Assembly (NCBI GenBank): GCA_009936995.1
Contig: JAACDH010000629.1
Span: 1 to 38,605, forward strand
Length of the DNA: 38,605 bases
Direction of reading: 5' to 3'
From: Rhodobacterales bacterium
GTDB lineage: Bacteria; Myxococcota_A; UBA796; GCA-2862545
Shown here piece after piece: positions 1 to 10,509 of this stretch. Numbering within the stretch: position 1 is the first letter of the stretch; each line of letters starts with the position of its first letter. Made by a program: the position numbers and the translations under genes. Under the pieces are notes generated by a model, which had not been told where the DNA came from, did not search any database, and saw nothing but the letters and a program-made list of their open reading frames with translations.

Positions 1-213
1 AAAGTCAGATTGGCAACAGTCCAAGACTACGAGGGAAGCAGCCAATATCCAAGCAACTGCTACTGCATTCGGTGGACCGCGACACTGTCGCACACATCCT
101 TGAGTGACCGGCGAACAACGGAGAGCTTCCACCCATCACCTCGGTGACCGGTGAGCTGAAACGCTAGATAAACTCTGAAGGAACGTTCCATCGGTATGTG
201 CGGATGTCACTCA
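1..213. other. Left edge, no gene recognised
   Basis: I see no convincing coding frame and no tRNA or rRNA signature here. A strong plus-strand terminator follows directly at 214-250, so this stretch is probably the 3' untranslated end of a transcript that starts to the left of the window, or holds an unrecognised small RNA. Confidence 0.4.
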
Positions 214-250
214 AGCCCTCAGGCCTCATGGTCTGGGGGCTTTTTCTTTT
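214..250 (+). terminator. Rho-independent terminator
   Basis: A 12-bp stem (214-225 with 230-241, two G-U pairs) closes a TCAT loop and runs straight into a T-rich tract (241-250, nine T in ten). The T-run is only on the plus-strand side, so it ends a rightward transcript from outside the window. The leftward GNAT gene (ending at 285) may also be attenuated by the hairpin but has no T-run of its own. Confidence 0.85.
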
Positions 251-284
251 CGAAGGGCTGTTGCCGTGGGCAATACACGGAACC

Positions 285-845
285 TCAGCCCAAATCGACG
301 CCTCGGTGCTGGGCCCAGGACTCGCGGGTGACCTCCCAGCGCTCGCAGTCCGAAACGCCGCTGTGATGGGGCAGCTGGATGTGGTCGACCAAGACTGCGC
401 CTGTCTTCTCTTTTACTCGTCGGCTGGCTACGTTGTTGACGGCGTTGCAAACGAAGATTCGCGGTACCTTGAGATCGAAGAAGACGTAGTCCTGAAAGGC
501 CTCGACCGCCTCGGTCATGTAGCCTTTCCCTTGGTATTCAGTGGAAATCCAAAAGCCTCGATTGTCGGGGAGGTCGTCGCCGACGCGGTATTCGATGAGG
601 CCCACGGCTTCATCGGCCCCATCGAGGATGATGGCCCAGCACATTAACGAGCCGTTGGCCATACCAGGAAGACACACTTGGCGAATGAAGTCGTCCGCGC
701 CGTCCTCGGGGTAAGGCCACGGGACCGCGGTGGAGAGATGCTCGATGATCTCCCACCGCCCGAAGTGTCGCTGGATCGCCGGCGCGTCGGCTTGGTTGAC
801 GGCACGAAGCGTCAGGCGAGCGGTTTGTAGCTTGGGGGTAAGCAT
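285..845 (-). CDS. GNAT-family N-acetyltransferase (RimJ/RimL-like)
   Basis: A 186-residue protein with the layout of the GNAT_3 (RimJ/RimL-type) family. It opens with a TARLTLRAV start of the fold and has a central GLIEYRV strand. The acetyl-CoA pyrophosphate-binding segment reads EYQGKGYMTEAVEAF, and an N-x-A-S-x-R-V-x-E-K-x-G segment follows near the C-terminus, as usual for enzymes that acetylate alpha-amino groups of proteins or small amines. The substrate cannot be told from sequence. Length is normal. The gene is divergent from the selenoprotein peroxiredoxin with only 38 bases between start codons, so the two share a very short promoter region. Family is secure, specific function unknown. 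Confidence 0.88.
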   Translation of the reverse strand: MLTPKLQTARLTLRAVNQADAPAIQRHFGRWEIIEHLSTAVPWPYPEDGADDFIRQVCLPGMANGSLMCWAIILDGADEAVGLIEYRVGDDLPDNRGFWISTEYQGKGYMTEAVEAFQDYVFFDLKVPRIFVCNAVNNVASRRVKEKTGAVLVDHIQLPHHSGVSDCERWEVTRESWAQHRGVDLG

Positions 846-883
846 AGCCGATGATACCCTTGGCTACCTTAAGGAGAAAGTCC

Positions 884-1312
884 ATGCTCGACGTTGGTCA
901 GAAGGCCCCGGATTTCAGTGTGTCCGATCACATTGGGAATACCGTCCACCTCTCGGATTTTTCGGGTAAGAACCTAGTCATTTGGTTCTACCCAAAAGCC
1001 AGCACCGGTGGTTGAACGGTGGAAGGACGCGAGTTTCGCGACCTCATCAGTGACTTTGAAGCGGCCAACACGGCCATCCTCGGCGCAAGCTACGATACGG
1101 TGGCGGAGAATCTTCGTTTTGCCGAAACGAACGAATTTCCTTACCCATTGCTGTCTGACCCCGACCGCACGCTAGCGCCCTACGGCGCTGGCGAGACCGG
1201 AAATGCCAAGCGCATCGGTGTGATCATCAACGGCGAAGGTGTCGTGACCTGGTCCGGCAAGGCGTCGGTTCAGGGATTTGCGGCCGAGGCCTTGGCGCAC
1301 GTCCAGGGCTAG
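884..1312 (+). CDS. Selenocysteine-containing peroxiredoxin (AhpC/BCP type), TGA at 1013-1015 read as Sec
   Basis: A 142-residue thiol peroxidase of the peroxiredoxin fold, expected to reduce H2O2 or organic hydroperoxides in the cytoplasm. ATG 884 has a good ribosome site (AAGGAG at 871-876). The frame runs from residue 1 through a TGA at codon 44 to the stop at 1312. Both sides of the TGA are typical peroxiredoxin: VGQKAPDFSVSD, then LSDFSGKNLVIWFYPKAST, GG-U-TVEGREF, GASYDTVAENLRFAETNEFP, LLSDPDRTLAPYGA and NAKRIGVIING. The TGA sits exactly at the peroxidatic cysteine of the P-x3-T-x2-C motif (Pro37, Thr41, Sec44). The deduced protein has no cysteine, so it would be a one-Sec enzyme needing an external thiol; the Arg in AKRIG may be the conserved active-site Arg. 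A SECIS-like hairpin follows the TGA and selB lies in the same window. Without recoding, only a fragment from GTG 1019 lacking the active site would be made. Confidence 0.9.
1024..1044 (+). promoter_or_regulatory. Bacterial SECIS-like hairpin downstream of the Sec UGA
   Basis: Inside the peroxiredoxin reading frame, arm 1028-1032 (CGCGA) pairs perfectly with 1036-1040 (TCGCG) around a GUU loop (1033-1035). Below an A-A mismatch, 1024-1026 pairs with 1042-1044 (AGG/CCU). The loop G lies 17 nt after the UGA at 1013-1015. Known bacterial SECIS elements lie directly 3' of the UGA, with the apical loop about 16-37 nt away and a G (often GU) in the loop that SelB contacts, so this fits. Not experimentally shown. 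Confidence 0.72.
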
Positions 1313-1330
1313 GCGGCGTCTGCGCCCTAA

Positions 1331-3556
<2,226 letters not shown>

Positions 3557-3665
3557 GGGCGGTCTCTCTCGGTATAGAGGTCATCCGCAGCTGGGCGCGG
3601 AGTAAGGCGAAAAGGTCGCCGAACGAGGCAATCCACATATCCAATATTGGCGTTGCGCGCGCGAA

Positions 3666-4466
3666 CTATAAGGGCGTGATGCTCTGTCCATCGAGGAAGT
3701 AGGTGATGGTGCAGAATTCGTTGGTGAGCGTGGTGTCGCCGGTCCACGTGGAGAGGCCCAGGTGGACTTGGAATGCGCTGGCCGACTCGACGCCTTCGAT
3801 GATGATGGGAGTGAGGTTATTCGCTGGATTTACGGCGAGAAACAACGTCATGTATACCGTGCCCACTTCCATGTAGTTGGGGTCGAGGGGAGCGGTGCCA
3901 GGCGTGAAGCTGAAGAGCCAGGGCACCCAACCGATGTGGTAGCCATGGGCGAGACCCGCGGCCGAGAGCATGTTGGCTGCGGGAATATTGGTGCCGTTGC
4001 CCGAGGCGTCGAGCAGCACATTCATGCCATTGTCGACCTCGAACGCGTAGGTGACGAAGCTGACAGGATCGATGAACATGTCGCTGGTGAGTTCACCACC
4101 CATGAAATTATCGATGGGGTCGAGGCTGGCTGCTGCGACGTCGAGAATGTCTTGGGAGATGGCCCCGCCCATGCGGAAGTTCCACGCCATGTTGCCGAAT
4201 GTTGTGATGGGATCGCCCCAGAGGATGGGGTCGACGTTGCAGTCGCTGATGGCGTTCTGGGGATCGATGCCCGTCAGCATGGCGCCATTTGCCGCCGATC
4301 CGGTGGTGGTTGTGCCTACCGCAGCCGTGTCGGTCGCGTAGGTTGTTCCCCAGGTATTTGTGGGGGTGGATTGGGGAGGGAGGTCGGTGTCCACAAGCGG
4401 TTGCTGCTGGCTGCACCCCGCCAGAATTGAAGCGCTGATAAACAAGATGATGTGGGCATTCGACAT
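3666..4466 (-). CDS. Predicted lipoprotein of unknown function
   Basis: A 266-residue exported protein. ATG 4466 was chosen because it follows a GGAGAG ribosome site and opens a lipoprotein signal peptide (MSNAHIILFISASILAGC, lipobox LAGC, Cys18). A Thr/Ser/Pro-rich linker (about residues 25-60) follows, then an acidic globular part rich in Asp, Asn and aromatic residues with no motif I recognise. A longer in-frame start at 4616 would put about 50 charged residues before the signal peptide and is unlikely. It is probably anchored to an envelope membrane after processing by Lgt, which is encoded in this window (16825-17781). Function unknown. Confidence 0.8.
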   Translation of the reverse strand: MSNAHIILFISASILAGCSQQQPLVDTDLPPQSTPTNTWGTTYATDTAAVGTTTTGSAANGAMLTGIDPQNAISDCNVDPILWGDPITTFGNMAWNFRMGGAISQDILDVAAASLDPIDNFMGGELTSDMFIDPVSFVTYAFEVDNGMNVLLDASGNGTNIPAANMLSAAGLAHGYHIGWVPWLFSFTPGTAPLDPNYMEVGTVYMTLFLAVNPANNLTPIIIEGVESASAFQVHLGLSTWTGDTTLTNEFCTITYFLDGQSITPL

Positions 4467-4596
4467 GGTTCTCTCCGGGACGTGCGGCCACCATAACCGT
4501 CTTTGGGCAGTTTGCGTCCTAAGTTTGCTTCGGTGAGGCGTGAACGCCGACCCGACCCGCGTGGCGCGTTGTGAGTAAATGTCGAAGCAGTAGGCG

Positions 4597-4950
4597 CTAG
4601 TCTTGGTTGCGTCCAAAGTTCAGACCTGCCGGATCTGCCCCATCGCCTCGAGGCGGCGGTGGGTTGGAAAACAAAAACCAACCGGCGATCAACAGCCCGG
4701 TCGCGCCACCTATGGCGACTGCACCTTGAGTGTTACCGGTGGAGGCGATGTACAGGCCGAGGACGGTACCCGTGACGCCTACCCCATGTGGAATGTAGCG
4801 CGTCCAAGATGGCAGAGGCGTTGGTACATGCGCTTCCGAGTCATCTTTTCGCTTGACCAGCGCAGGGTCGTCGACCTGGCCCTCGTGGCAGCGTTTGTAC
4901 TTCTTCCCGCTTCCGCAGGGGCAGGGTTCATTGCGTCCGACCTTGGCCAT
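4597..4950 (-). CDS. SEC-C motif membrane protein
   Basis: A 117-residue protein opening with a SEC-C zinc-binding motif ([20 protein letters not shown], ligands Cys10, Cys12, Cys21 and His22), the module at the C-terminus of SecA and in many small proteins. It is followed by a charged stretch and two hydrophobic segments (roughly residues 50-70 and 74-95), then a Pro/Gly-rich tail. In SecA this motif binds zinc and contacts SecB or ribosomes; here, joined to membrane segments, the role is unknown. ATG 4950 has an AAGGA ribosome site eight bases upstream. Its start overlaps the start of the divergent kinase gene. Confidence 0.85.
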   Translation of the reverse strand: MAKVGRNEPCPCGSGKKYKRCHEGQVDDPALVKRKDDSEAHVPTPLPSWTRYIPHGVGVTGTVLGLYIASTGNTQGAVAIGGATGLLIAGWFLFSNPPPPRGDGADPAGLNFGRNQD

Positions 4951-7900
4951 GGCGTTTGTCCTTGCTGGTGTCTACACTGTGGGGGTGGATGTCGACCCCG
5001 CCAACCCCATCGTACTGGGTCCGTTTCAGCTGGAAGAGCCTCTTGCCCAGGGTGGCATGGGGGAGGTTTGGCTCGCGCGGCACCGGATGTCTGGCGAGCC
5101 GGTGGCCATCAAGCTCCTCACGTCCAAGTCGGCGCAGAAGCCTAAGTTTAGGGCCGCTTTTCGCAATGAGGTCGGCGCAGTCGCCGCGCTAGATCACCCG
5201 CATGTGACCGCGGTCTACGACTATGGCGAGGTGGATGCGCCCGCGGTGCAAGCGAGCCTGAATCACCTTCGAGAGGGCACGCCCTGGTTGGCCATGGAGC
5301 TGGTCGCCGGCGGTACGCTCCACGACTTTTCTGGCCGATTGAACTGGGAGGAGCTTCGGCATGTGACGCGATGCCTGCTAGACGCCTTGGCGCACGCCCA
5401 TGCACGCGGGGTGATTCATCGGGATCTGAAGCCCGGCAATGTGCTGGTGAGTTGGCAGGAGGGAGAGCTCCCTCGGGTGCGGCTGACCGACTTCGGGTTG
5501 GCCCAAGAGGTGGAAGACGCAGGCCTGACCGAGGAGGACCATTTTTACGGCGGCACCCCGTCGTATATGGCCCCCGAGCAGTTTGCGGGAAGCTGGCGTG
5601 ATTATGGCCCATGGACCGACCTTTATGGGCTGGGCTGCTTGGTGTATTGTCTGGTTCGTGGTCAACCGCCCTTTGGCCCCCGAGCCACCTACGCCGAAAA
5701 GCGAAACCAGCACCTGACCGGTATCGTTCCACCGCTTGATGCGCCGTTCGGCGTGCCCGATGGCTTTGAGCGCTGGTTGCTCGGGCTTCTCGCAAAAGAC
5801 CCCGCCCTGCGTTTCCGCCGTGCCGCCGATGCCTCCTGGGAATTCCTTCAGCTGGATCCGCCCACAAGTAGGGGTGTAAATCCGCCGGAGCCGGAGGCCT
5901 TCGACGCCCAGACCTTGGTCCTCGACACCTTGGTTAGTTCGGCGCCGACGGCCACGTTGTCAGGTGTCCTTGAGCGGGTGTTCATCGACGCTTCGCTCAC
6001 CTTGGCGGCCAAGGACGCGAAGGTGCCGCCACTGTCGGAAGATTGGCGCGGTGCCTCGGGTGGTACCGAGCGAATAGCAAGTTCTGGATTGGGTTTATTC
6101 GGCCTGCGTAACATTCCTCTGGTCGACCGAACGTCGGAGCGCAGCGCGCTTTGGTCGGTGCTGAACAAAGTCGGAAAGACCAAGCAAGTGCACTTGGTGG
6201 CGCTCACGGGTGCGGTCGGCGTGGGCAAGAGCCGCCTCGCCGAGTGGTTCTGTGAGCGGGCGCACGAGGTGGGAGCGGTCTCGGTGCTCCGGGCGATTCA
6301 CAGTCCCAACACCGGTCATCGGCAGGGTTTGGGGCCTATGATTCGGCGGGCGCTTCGATGCCAAGATCTGGACTACAATGGTGTGTTGGCTAGGGTCGAG
6401 GCCATCTTTCGGGCCACGGGTGTGGACCATCCGGATGAATGGCGGGCGTTGACCGAGGTCATCGCTCCCTCGTCTGGGGCGGGCGCCATCCGTTTCCGCA
6501 CCAGCACCGAGCGTTACACCACAATTCGGCGGTTGCTCTACGGTCTCTCGAAAGAGCGAACGGTGATTTTGTACCTAGATGATGTTCAGTGGGGCATCGA
6601 TGCCCTGCGGTTCGCCCAGTACGTCATGACGCTCGCCTCTACCCGGTCTTTTCCGCTGTTGGTGGTGATGACCGGCACGGACGAAGCCCTCGCGTTGCGT
6701 CGAGAAGAGGCCAAGCTACTCGAAGAGCTGCTCGACCGAGAAAATACGTTAAAGCTGAATATTGGGCCTCTTCCGCAGACTGATCGTGCCACCCTGGTCG
6801 AGGGGCTGTTGGGCCTCGATCCGCAGCTCGCTCATCGCGTCCAGCAGCGAACCGGTGGTAACCCTCAGTTCGTGGTGCAGTTGGTGGGCGATTGGGTGCA
6901 GCGGGACCTGCTGGTTCCCGCCGTGAATGGCTATCGAATCCGTCCGGGGGCAGATGTACAGCTTCCGCGGGATGTTCGTGCGCTGTGGGCAGGCCGTGTC
7001 GAGCGTTTCTTGCTGACCCGCTCCGCTTCCGAGACCCGCGCCCTTGAGTTGGCGGCCACTTTGGGTGCCGACCTGGACCCCACCGAGTGGCACGGGGTGT
7101 GTGCGCGGGCCACGCGAACGTCCGAGGGGCTAGAAGCCACGCCCACCTCGGGGCTCCTCGACGCGCTCTTCGACCAACACCTCGCCATCTGTGGTTCGGG
7201 TGGCCCCGAGCGCGGTCGGAGTTTCGCCCACGGTATGCTTCGCGAAAGCCTGATAGAGCGCGCTGCGTCTTCTGGGATGCTCAAGTCGTATCATCGTGTT
7301 TGCGCCGGGTTCCTCAACGGACGCTATCGTGAAAGCGCTCGGTCCGACGCGTGGGTTGCCGAGCGACTGGGCCGCCATCTGGTGGCTGCTGGTCTCACAT
7401 CCCAGGCGCTTGCACCTCTGCTACGGGCCGCCGACGCCCGCGCTTTGGGCGGCGACTATCTCATCGCAGAGTCCCTGCTGGACGCCCGAGACTTGGCGTT
7501 GACGCAGGGCGGTATCCCCGACTCCGACGAGCGTGTAGGCGAGGGATGGGTCCTCCGCCAGCGAATCGCCACGGGCTACGGTCATTATGATGTGGCCAGC
7601 TACTGGGTGGAGCGACTCGAGACGGCTGCAGTCATCCACGATTGGACCGAAGTGCGGGTGCGCGCCATGTGCTTGCGCGGCGAGGCCGAACGATTGGCCG
7701 GCCGCTATCATGCGTCTCTGCAAACGCTGACGGTTGCCGAACAAGAGGCCGTTCAGCATGGCATACCCTTGTTAATTGCAGATGCACGCTACCTCTTCGC
7801 TACTGTGTTGACCGAACACGGCGACCTCGAAGAAGGTGAGAAGTGGATTCGGCTGGCGCTGGCCGACTTTAAGAGGGAGGACGCCGGCGTGGGCTATGCC

Positions 7901-8542
7901 CGCTGCACCCAAAGCCTGGGCCAGCTGATCACCGAGACCGGTCGCCACCCCGAGGCGGCGGCCATATTGCAGACGGCCGAGCTTCAGTTCGAAGAGCTCG
8001 GCGACCGTTGGGGAATGGCCTCTTCCATCAACTCCCAGGGCGATGTGGCTCGGTACCGAGGCCGACTCACCGAAGCAGAGGGCTGCTATCGGCGGGCTCG
8101 TGGCCTGTTTCGCGCCATTGGGTCGGCGTCGTGGATTTTTGCCGATTACAACCTGGGGCTGATTCAGCTACAACGGCGCGACTACGTAAACGCAAAAGCT
8201 GCTTTTGAACGTGCACTTCCCCAGTTCACCGCGCAGGGCCACCGCCGTGCGCTCACCGACGCGTTGGTAGGCCTGGCAGCTTGCGCCGCGGCCGACAACA
8301 AATGGCTAGTGTACGATGACTACCTCAATGAAGCGGCCACGTCGTTTCGCGCCACGGCCTCCGCCGACGAAGATTCCGCGCGCTTGCTGTCGATGGCAGG
8401 AGATACTGCCATGTCCAAGGGCGAAGAGTCGCGCGCGGTGGTGGCGTATCGATTGGCTCGTGGGCAGTGGCAGATCTTGGGACGCCAACAGGAGGTGGTC
8501 AACCTAGACCAGTTCCTGGCTCGTATTCGGATCGACAGGTAG
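4949..8542 (+). CDS. Ser/Thr protein kinase fused to AAA ATPase and TPR-like repeats
   Basis: A signalling protein of about 1197 residues. An N-terminal Hanks-type kinase has a glycine loop ([10 protein letters not shown], about 33-42, first Gly replaced by Ala), VAIK Lys55, HRDLKPGN (157-164), DFG (181-183) and APE (208-210), so all catalytic residues are present. A linker leads to a P-loop NTPase with Walker A GAVGVGKS (about 424) and Walker [12 protein letters not shown] (about 540), of the AAA type found in such kinases and in LuxR/MalT-like regulators. From about 830 to the end it is helical with TPR-like repeats, expected to bind partners. No membrane segment is evident. The start is uncertain: ATG 4949 has no ribosome site and overlaps the opposite gene's start, and GTG 4985 would leave a more usual short N-terminus. 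It is followed after nine bases by a MopE-like lipoprotein gene, probably co-transcribed. Confidence 0.92.
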   Translation: MAFVLAGVYTVGVDVDPANPIVLGPFQLEEPLAQGGMGEVWLARHRMSGEPVAIKLLTSKSAQKPKFRAAFRNEVGAVAALDHPHVTAVYDYGEVDAPAVQASLNHLREGTPWLAMELVAGGTLHDFSGRLNWEELRHVTRCLLDALAHAHARGVIHRDLKPGNVLVSWQEGELPRVRLTDFGLAQEVEDAGLTEEDHFYGGTPSYMAPEQFAGSWRDYGPWTDLYGLGCLVYCLVRGQPPFGPRATYAEKRNQHLTGIVPPLDAPFGVPDGFERWLLGLLAKDPALRFRRAADASWEFLQLDPPTSRGVNPPEPEAFDAQTLVLDTLVSSAPTATLSGVLERVFIDASLTLAAKDAKVPPLSEDWRGASGGTERIASSGLGLFGLRNIPLVDRTSERSALWSVLNKVGKTKQVHLVALTGAVGVGKSRLAEWFCERAHEVGAVSVLRAIHSPNTGHRQGLGPMIRRALRCQDLDYNGVLARVEAIFRATGVDHPDEWRALTEVIAPSSGAGAIRFRTSTERYTTIRRLLYGLSKERTVILYLDDVQWGIDALRFAQYVMTLASTRSFPLLVVMTGTDEALALRREEAKLLEELLDRENTLKLNIGPLPQTDRATLVEGLLGLDPQLAHRVQQRTGGNPQFVVQLVGDWVQRDLLVPAVNGYRIRPGADVQLPRDVRALWAGRVERFLLTRSASETRALELAATLGADLDPTEWHGVCARATRTSEGLEATPTSGLLDALFDQHLAICGSGGPERGRSFAHGMLRESLIERAASSGMLKSYHRVCAGFLNGRYRESARSDAWVAERLGRHLVAAGLTSQALAPLLRAADARALGGDYLIAESLLDARDLALTQGGIPDSDERVGEGWVLRQRIATGYGHYDVASYWVERLETAAVIHDWTEVRVRAMCLRGEAERLAGRYHASLQTLTVAEQEAVQHGIPLLIADARYLFATVLTEHGDLEEGEKWIRLALADFKREDAGVGYARCTQSLGQLITETGRHPEAAAILQTAELQFEELGDRWGMASSINSQGDVARYRGRLTEAEGCYRRARGLFRAIGSASWIFADYNLGLIQLQRRDYVNAKAAFERALPQFTAQGHRRALTDALVGLAACAAADNKWLVYDDYLNEAATSFRATASADEDSARLLSMAGDTAMSKGEESRAVVAYRLARGQWQILGRQQEVVNLDQFLARIRIDR

Positions 8543-8551
8543 GTGGGAGCC

Positions 8552-9610
8552 ATGCTGAACCTGGTTCACAACCTGCGCGTGTCGCCTCTCTTGCTGCTGT
8601 GCGTCTTCAGCGGGTGTTTTTGGGTGTCGTCCGACAACATCGAATCGCGATGGGACATCGATGGCGACGGTGTCGATCGGCCCGCCGATTGCGACGATGG
8701 AGACGTTGGCGTGGGTGTCATCACCTGGTATGCCGACGTCGATGGGGATGGGCGGGGCGACCCCTTTGCCACCACGACCAGCTGCACGCCGGTGGTGGGG
8801 AGCGTCGAAGACGGCACTGACTGCGACGATTCCGACGACGAAATCTACGCCGGCTCGGTCGAGCGGTGCAATGGTGTCGACGACAACTGCGATGGCGTGG
8901 CTGACGAGGGTCTCACGCTTCCGATCTGGTACCAAGACGTCGATGAAGATGGCTACGGCGATCCCGACGCAGCGGTCGAGGCCTGTCAACAAATGCCCGG
9001 TACCGTCGGCAACGCCGATGACTGCGACGACCTCCTCCCCCAGGTGAACCCCGCCGGTACCGAGATCTGCAACGGCATCGACGACAACTGTCGGGACGGC
9101 ATCGATCTGGACGACCCCTCCCTCGATCCCGCTGGCCACCAGTGGTACCGCGACGCCGACGGCGATGCCTATGGCGACGACCTCAGCGCGGTCGCGAGCT
9201 GCGACGATCCCAGCAGCTTTCCCGCCGAATACGTAGCGCTGCCGGGTGATTGTAACGACGGTGACCCACGTATTCATCCGTTCGCAGGCGATATCTGCGA
9301 AGATTTCGGACCGCAGATCGACAACGACTGTGATGGCAGCACGAGCAATCCTCTGGCGCCGATGTACCTGTACGACCTCGATGGCGACGGCTTTGGAGAC
9401 CCTGGGGTGTTGGTTCCCGCCTGCGAACAGCCGCCCAGCACCGTTCCGCTGACGTCCGTGGTCGACTGCGACGACACCGACGCCTGCATCAACCCCGCTG
9501 CGCTCGAAGTCTGCAACAACGGTATCGACGAGGACTGCGACACCCTGGATGGTACATCTGGCTGTGATACGGCACTAGGAACCGGCGGAACTGGGATGAC
9601 CTGTCCATGA
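8552..9610 (+). CDS. MopE-like 'putative metal-binding motif' lipoprotein
   Basis: A 352-residue exported Asp/Cys-rich protein. ATG 8552 follows a GGTGGGAG ribosome site; an in-frame GTG at 8543 is an alternative. The signal region LLLLCVFSGC has a lipobox with Cys22. The mature part repeats a unit of W/Y-Y-x-D-x-D-x-D-G-x-G-D (about four copies, such as WYQDVDEDGYGDP) followed by D-C-D-D and C-N-G-x-D-D-N-C-D-G motifs, the pattern of the MopE metal-binding-motif family (PF11617), common in Myxococcota surface proteins. The Asp ladders resemble calcium-binding thrombospondin type 3 repeats and the Cys pairs suggest disulfides. Its stop overlaps the next start (ATGA at 9607-9610), so the two are probably translationally coupled. 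Biological role unknown. Confidence 0.9.
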   Translation: MLNLVHNLRVSPLLLLCVFSGCFWVSSDNIESRWDIDGDGVDRPADCDDGDVGVGVITWYADVDGDGRGDPFATTTSCTPVVGSVEDGTDCDDSDDEIYAGSVERCNGVDDNCDGVADEGLTLPIWYQDVDEDGYGDPDAAVEACQQMPGTVGNADDCDDLLPQVNPAGTEICNGIDDNCRDGIDLDDPSLDPAGHQWYRDADGDAYGDDLSAVASCDDPSSFPAEYVALPGDCNDGDPRIHPFAGDICEDFGPQIDNDCDGSTSNPLAPMYLYDLDGDGFGDPGVLVPACEQPPSTVPLTSVVDCDDTDACINPAALEVCNNGIDEDCDTLDGTSGCDTALGTGGTGMTCP

Positions 9611-10440
9611 CTCGACTCATCGCCCTGTGGGTCGCGACGACCAATGTGGCGTTGGCCTCGACCTGTCCGGTAGCCACGTACAGCACCGACTTGTCCGAGT
9701 CCATCCACGACGCCAAAGACACCTTCGCCGACCTCGATATTGTGGCTTTCAAAGCCGCTACCGACCGTCTTGCCCAGATGATTCCGTGCCTCGAAGACCC
9801 CATTACCGGCAGCGTCGCCGCCGATGTGCACCGGCTTCAAGGTATTCGAGCGTTCAGCGACCGGGACGACCCGCTCGCCCAGATGATGTTCGCCGCCGCC
9901 CGGAAAATCGAGCCGAGCTACGTCTTCCCCGAGACCCTCATTCCCGCCGGAAATCCAGTCCGACTGGCGTACGAGGCCGCCGACCTCGGTGATGGCGCGT
10001 TCGTCGTCGTGCCGACGCCAGCGCAAGGCTATTTGCAGTTCGATGGCCGAACCACTCAGCGGCGGAACATCAGTTGGCCTACGTTGTACCAGCGCTTCGA
10101 CGGCGCGGGCGCTATCGTCGAGACGTCCTACCTGCTGCCCGAGGATGAGATGCCGACCTACCGGGTGCGACAGGGCGACGGCCAGCTGGTCTTACCGGAA
10201 GATCCTGACGTCGAGACCGATCCGCCAAAGGGGTTGCTCATCGCCACCATCGCTAGCGGAGCGGCGGCGGTGGCCTTGTACGGCGCGGCGGGCGTGTCGA
10301 AGGCCCGGTTCAACAACTTGAACACGGCGGACGACAAGCTGGAGGGGCTTGCAGGTCAGGCGAATGGCCTGGTGATCGCCTCCGGCCTCGCCGGTGCTGC
10401 CACCCTGGGGTTGGGCGTGGGCGTGGCGCTGCGCTGGTAG
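9607..10440 (+). CDS. Exported membrane-anchored protein, unknown function
   Basis: A 277-residue protein with a short signal peptide (MTRLIALWVATTNVALAST) and an alpha-helical N-terminal domain: DAKDTFADLDIVAFKAATDRL, then a segment around QMMFAAARKIEPSYVFP that resembles the repeat-like region of myxobacterial envelope proteins. A Pro-rich middle (LLPEDEMPTYRVRQGDG) follows, and two hydrophobic C-terminal segments (about 209-227 and 254-275) anchor it. It overlaps the MopE-like gene by ATGA and is third in a run with the kinase. No family recognised; co-expression with the MopE-like lipoprotein suggests a shared envelope role. Confidence 0.8.
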   Translation: MTRLIALWVATTNVALASTCPVATYSTDLSESIHDAKDTFADLDIVAFKAATDRLAQMIPCLEDPITGSVAADVHRLQGIRAFSDRDDPLAQMMFAAARKIEPSYVFPETLIPAGNPVRLAYEAADLGDGAFVVVPTPAQGYLQFDGRTTQRRNISWPTLYQRFDGAGAIVETSYLLPEDEMPTYRVRQGDGQLVLPEDPDVETDPPKGLLIATIASGAAAVALYGAAGVSKARFNNLNTADDKLEGLAGQANGLVIASGLAGAATLGLGVGVALRW

Positions 10441-10441
10441 T

Positions 10442-10478
10442 ATCGGCAGTTGTGTGGCGCTTTCCACACAACGCCGAT
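10442..10478. terminator. Strong hairpin between convergent genes, possible bidirectional terminator
   Basis: Nine perfect pairs (GTTGTGTGG 10449-10457 with CCACACAAC 10464-10472) close a CGCTTT loop and extend, past one bulged A (10448), by six more pairs (ATCGGC/GCCGAT). It starts two bases after the stop of the 9607-10440 gene and faces the end of gltA. No adjacent T-run in either direction, so an intrinsic terminator is possible but not canonical; an RNA-stabilising 3' hairpin is the alternative. Confidence 0.5.
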
Positions 10479-10509
10479 TCCACCTATTTTGCGCTCATGC
10501 CCTAGCAGG

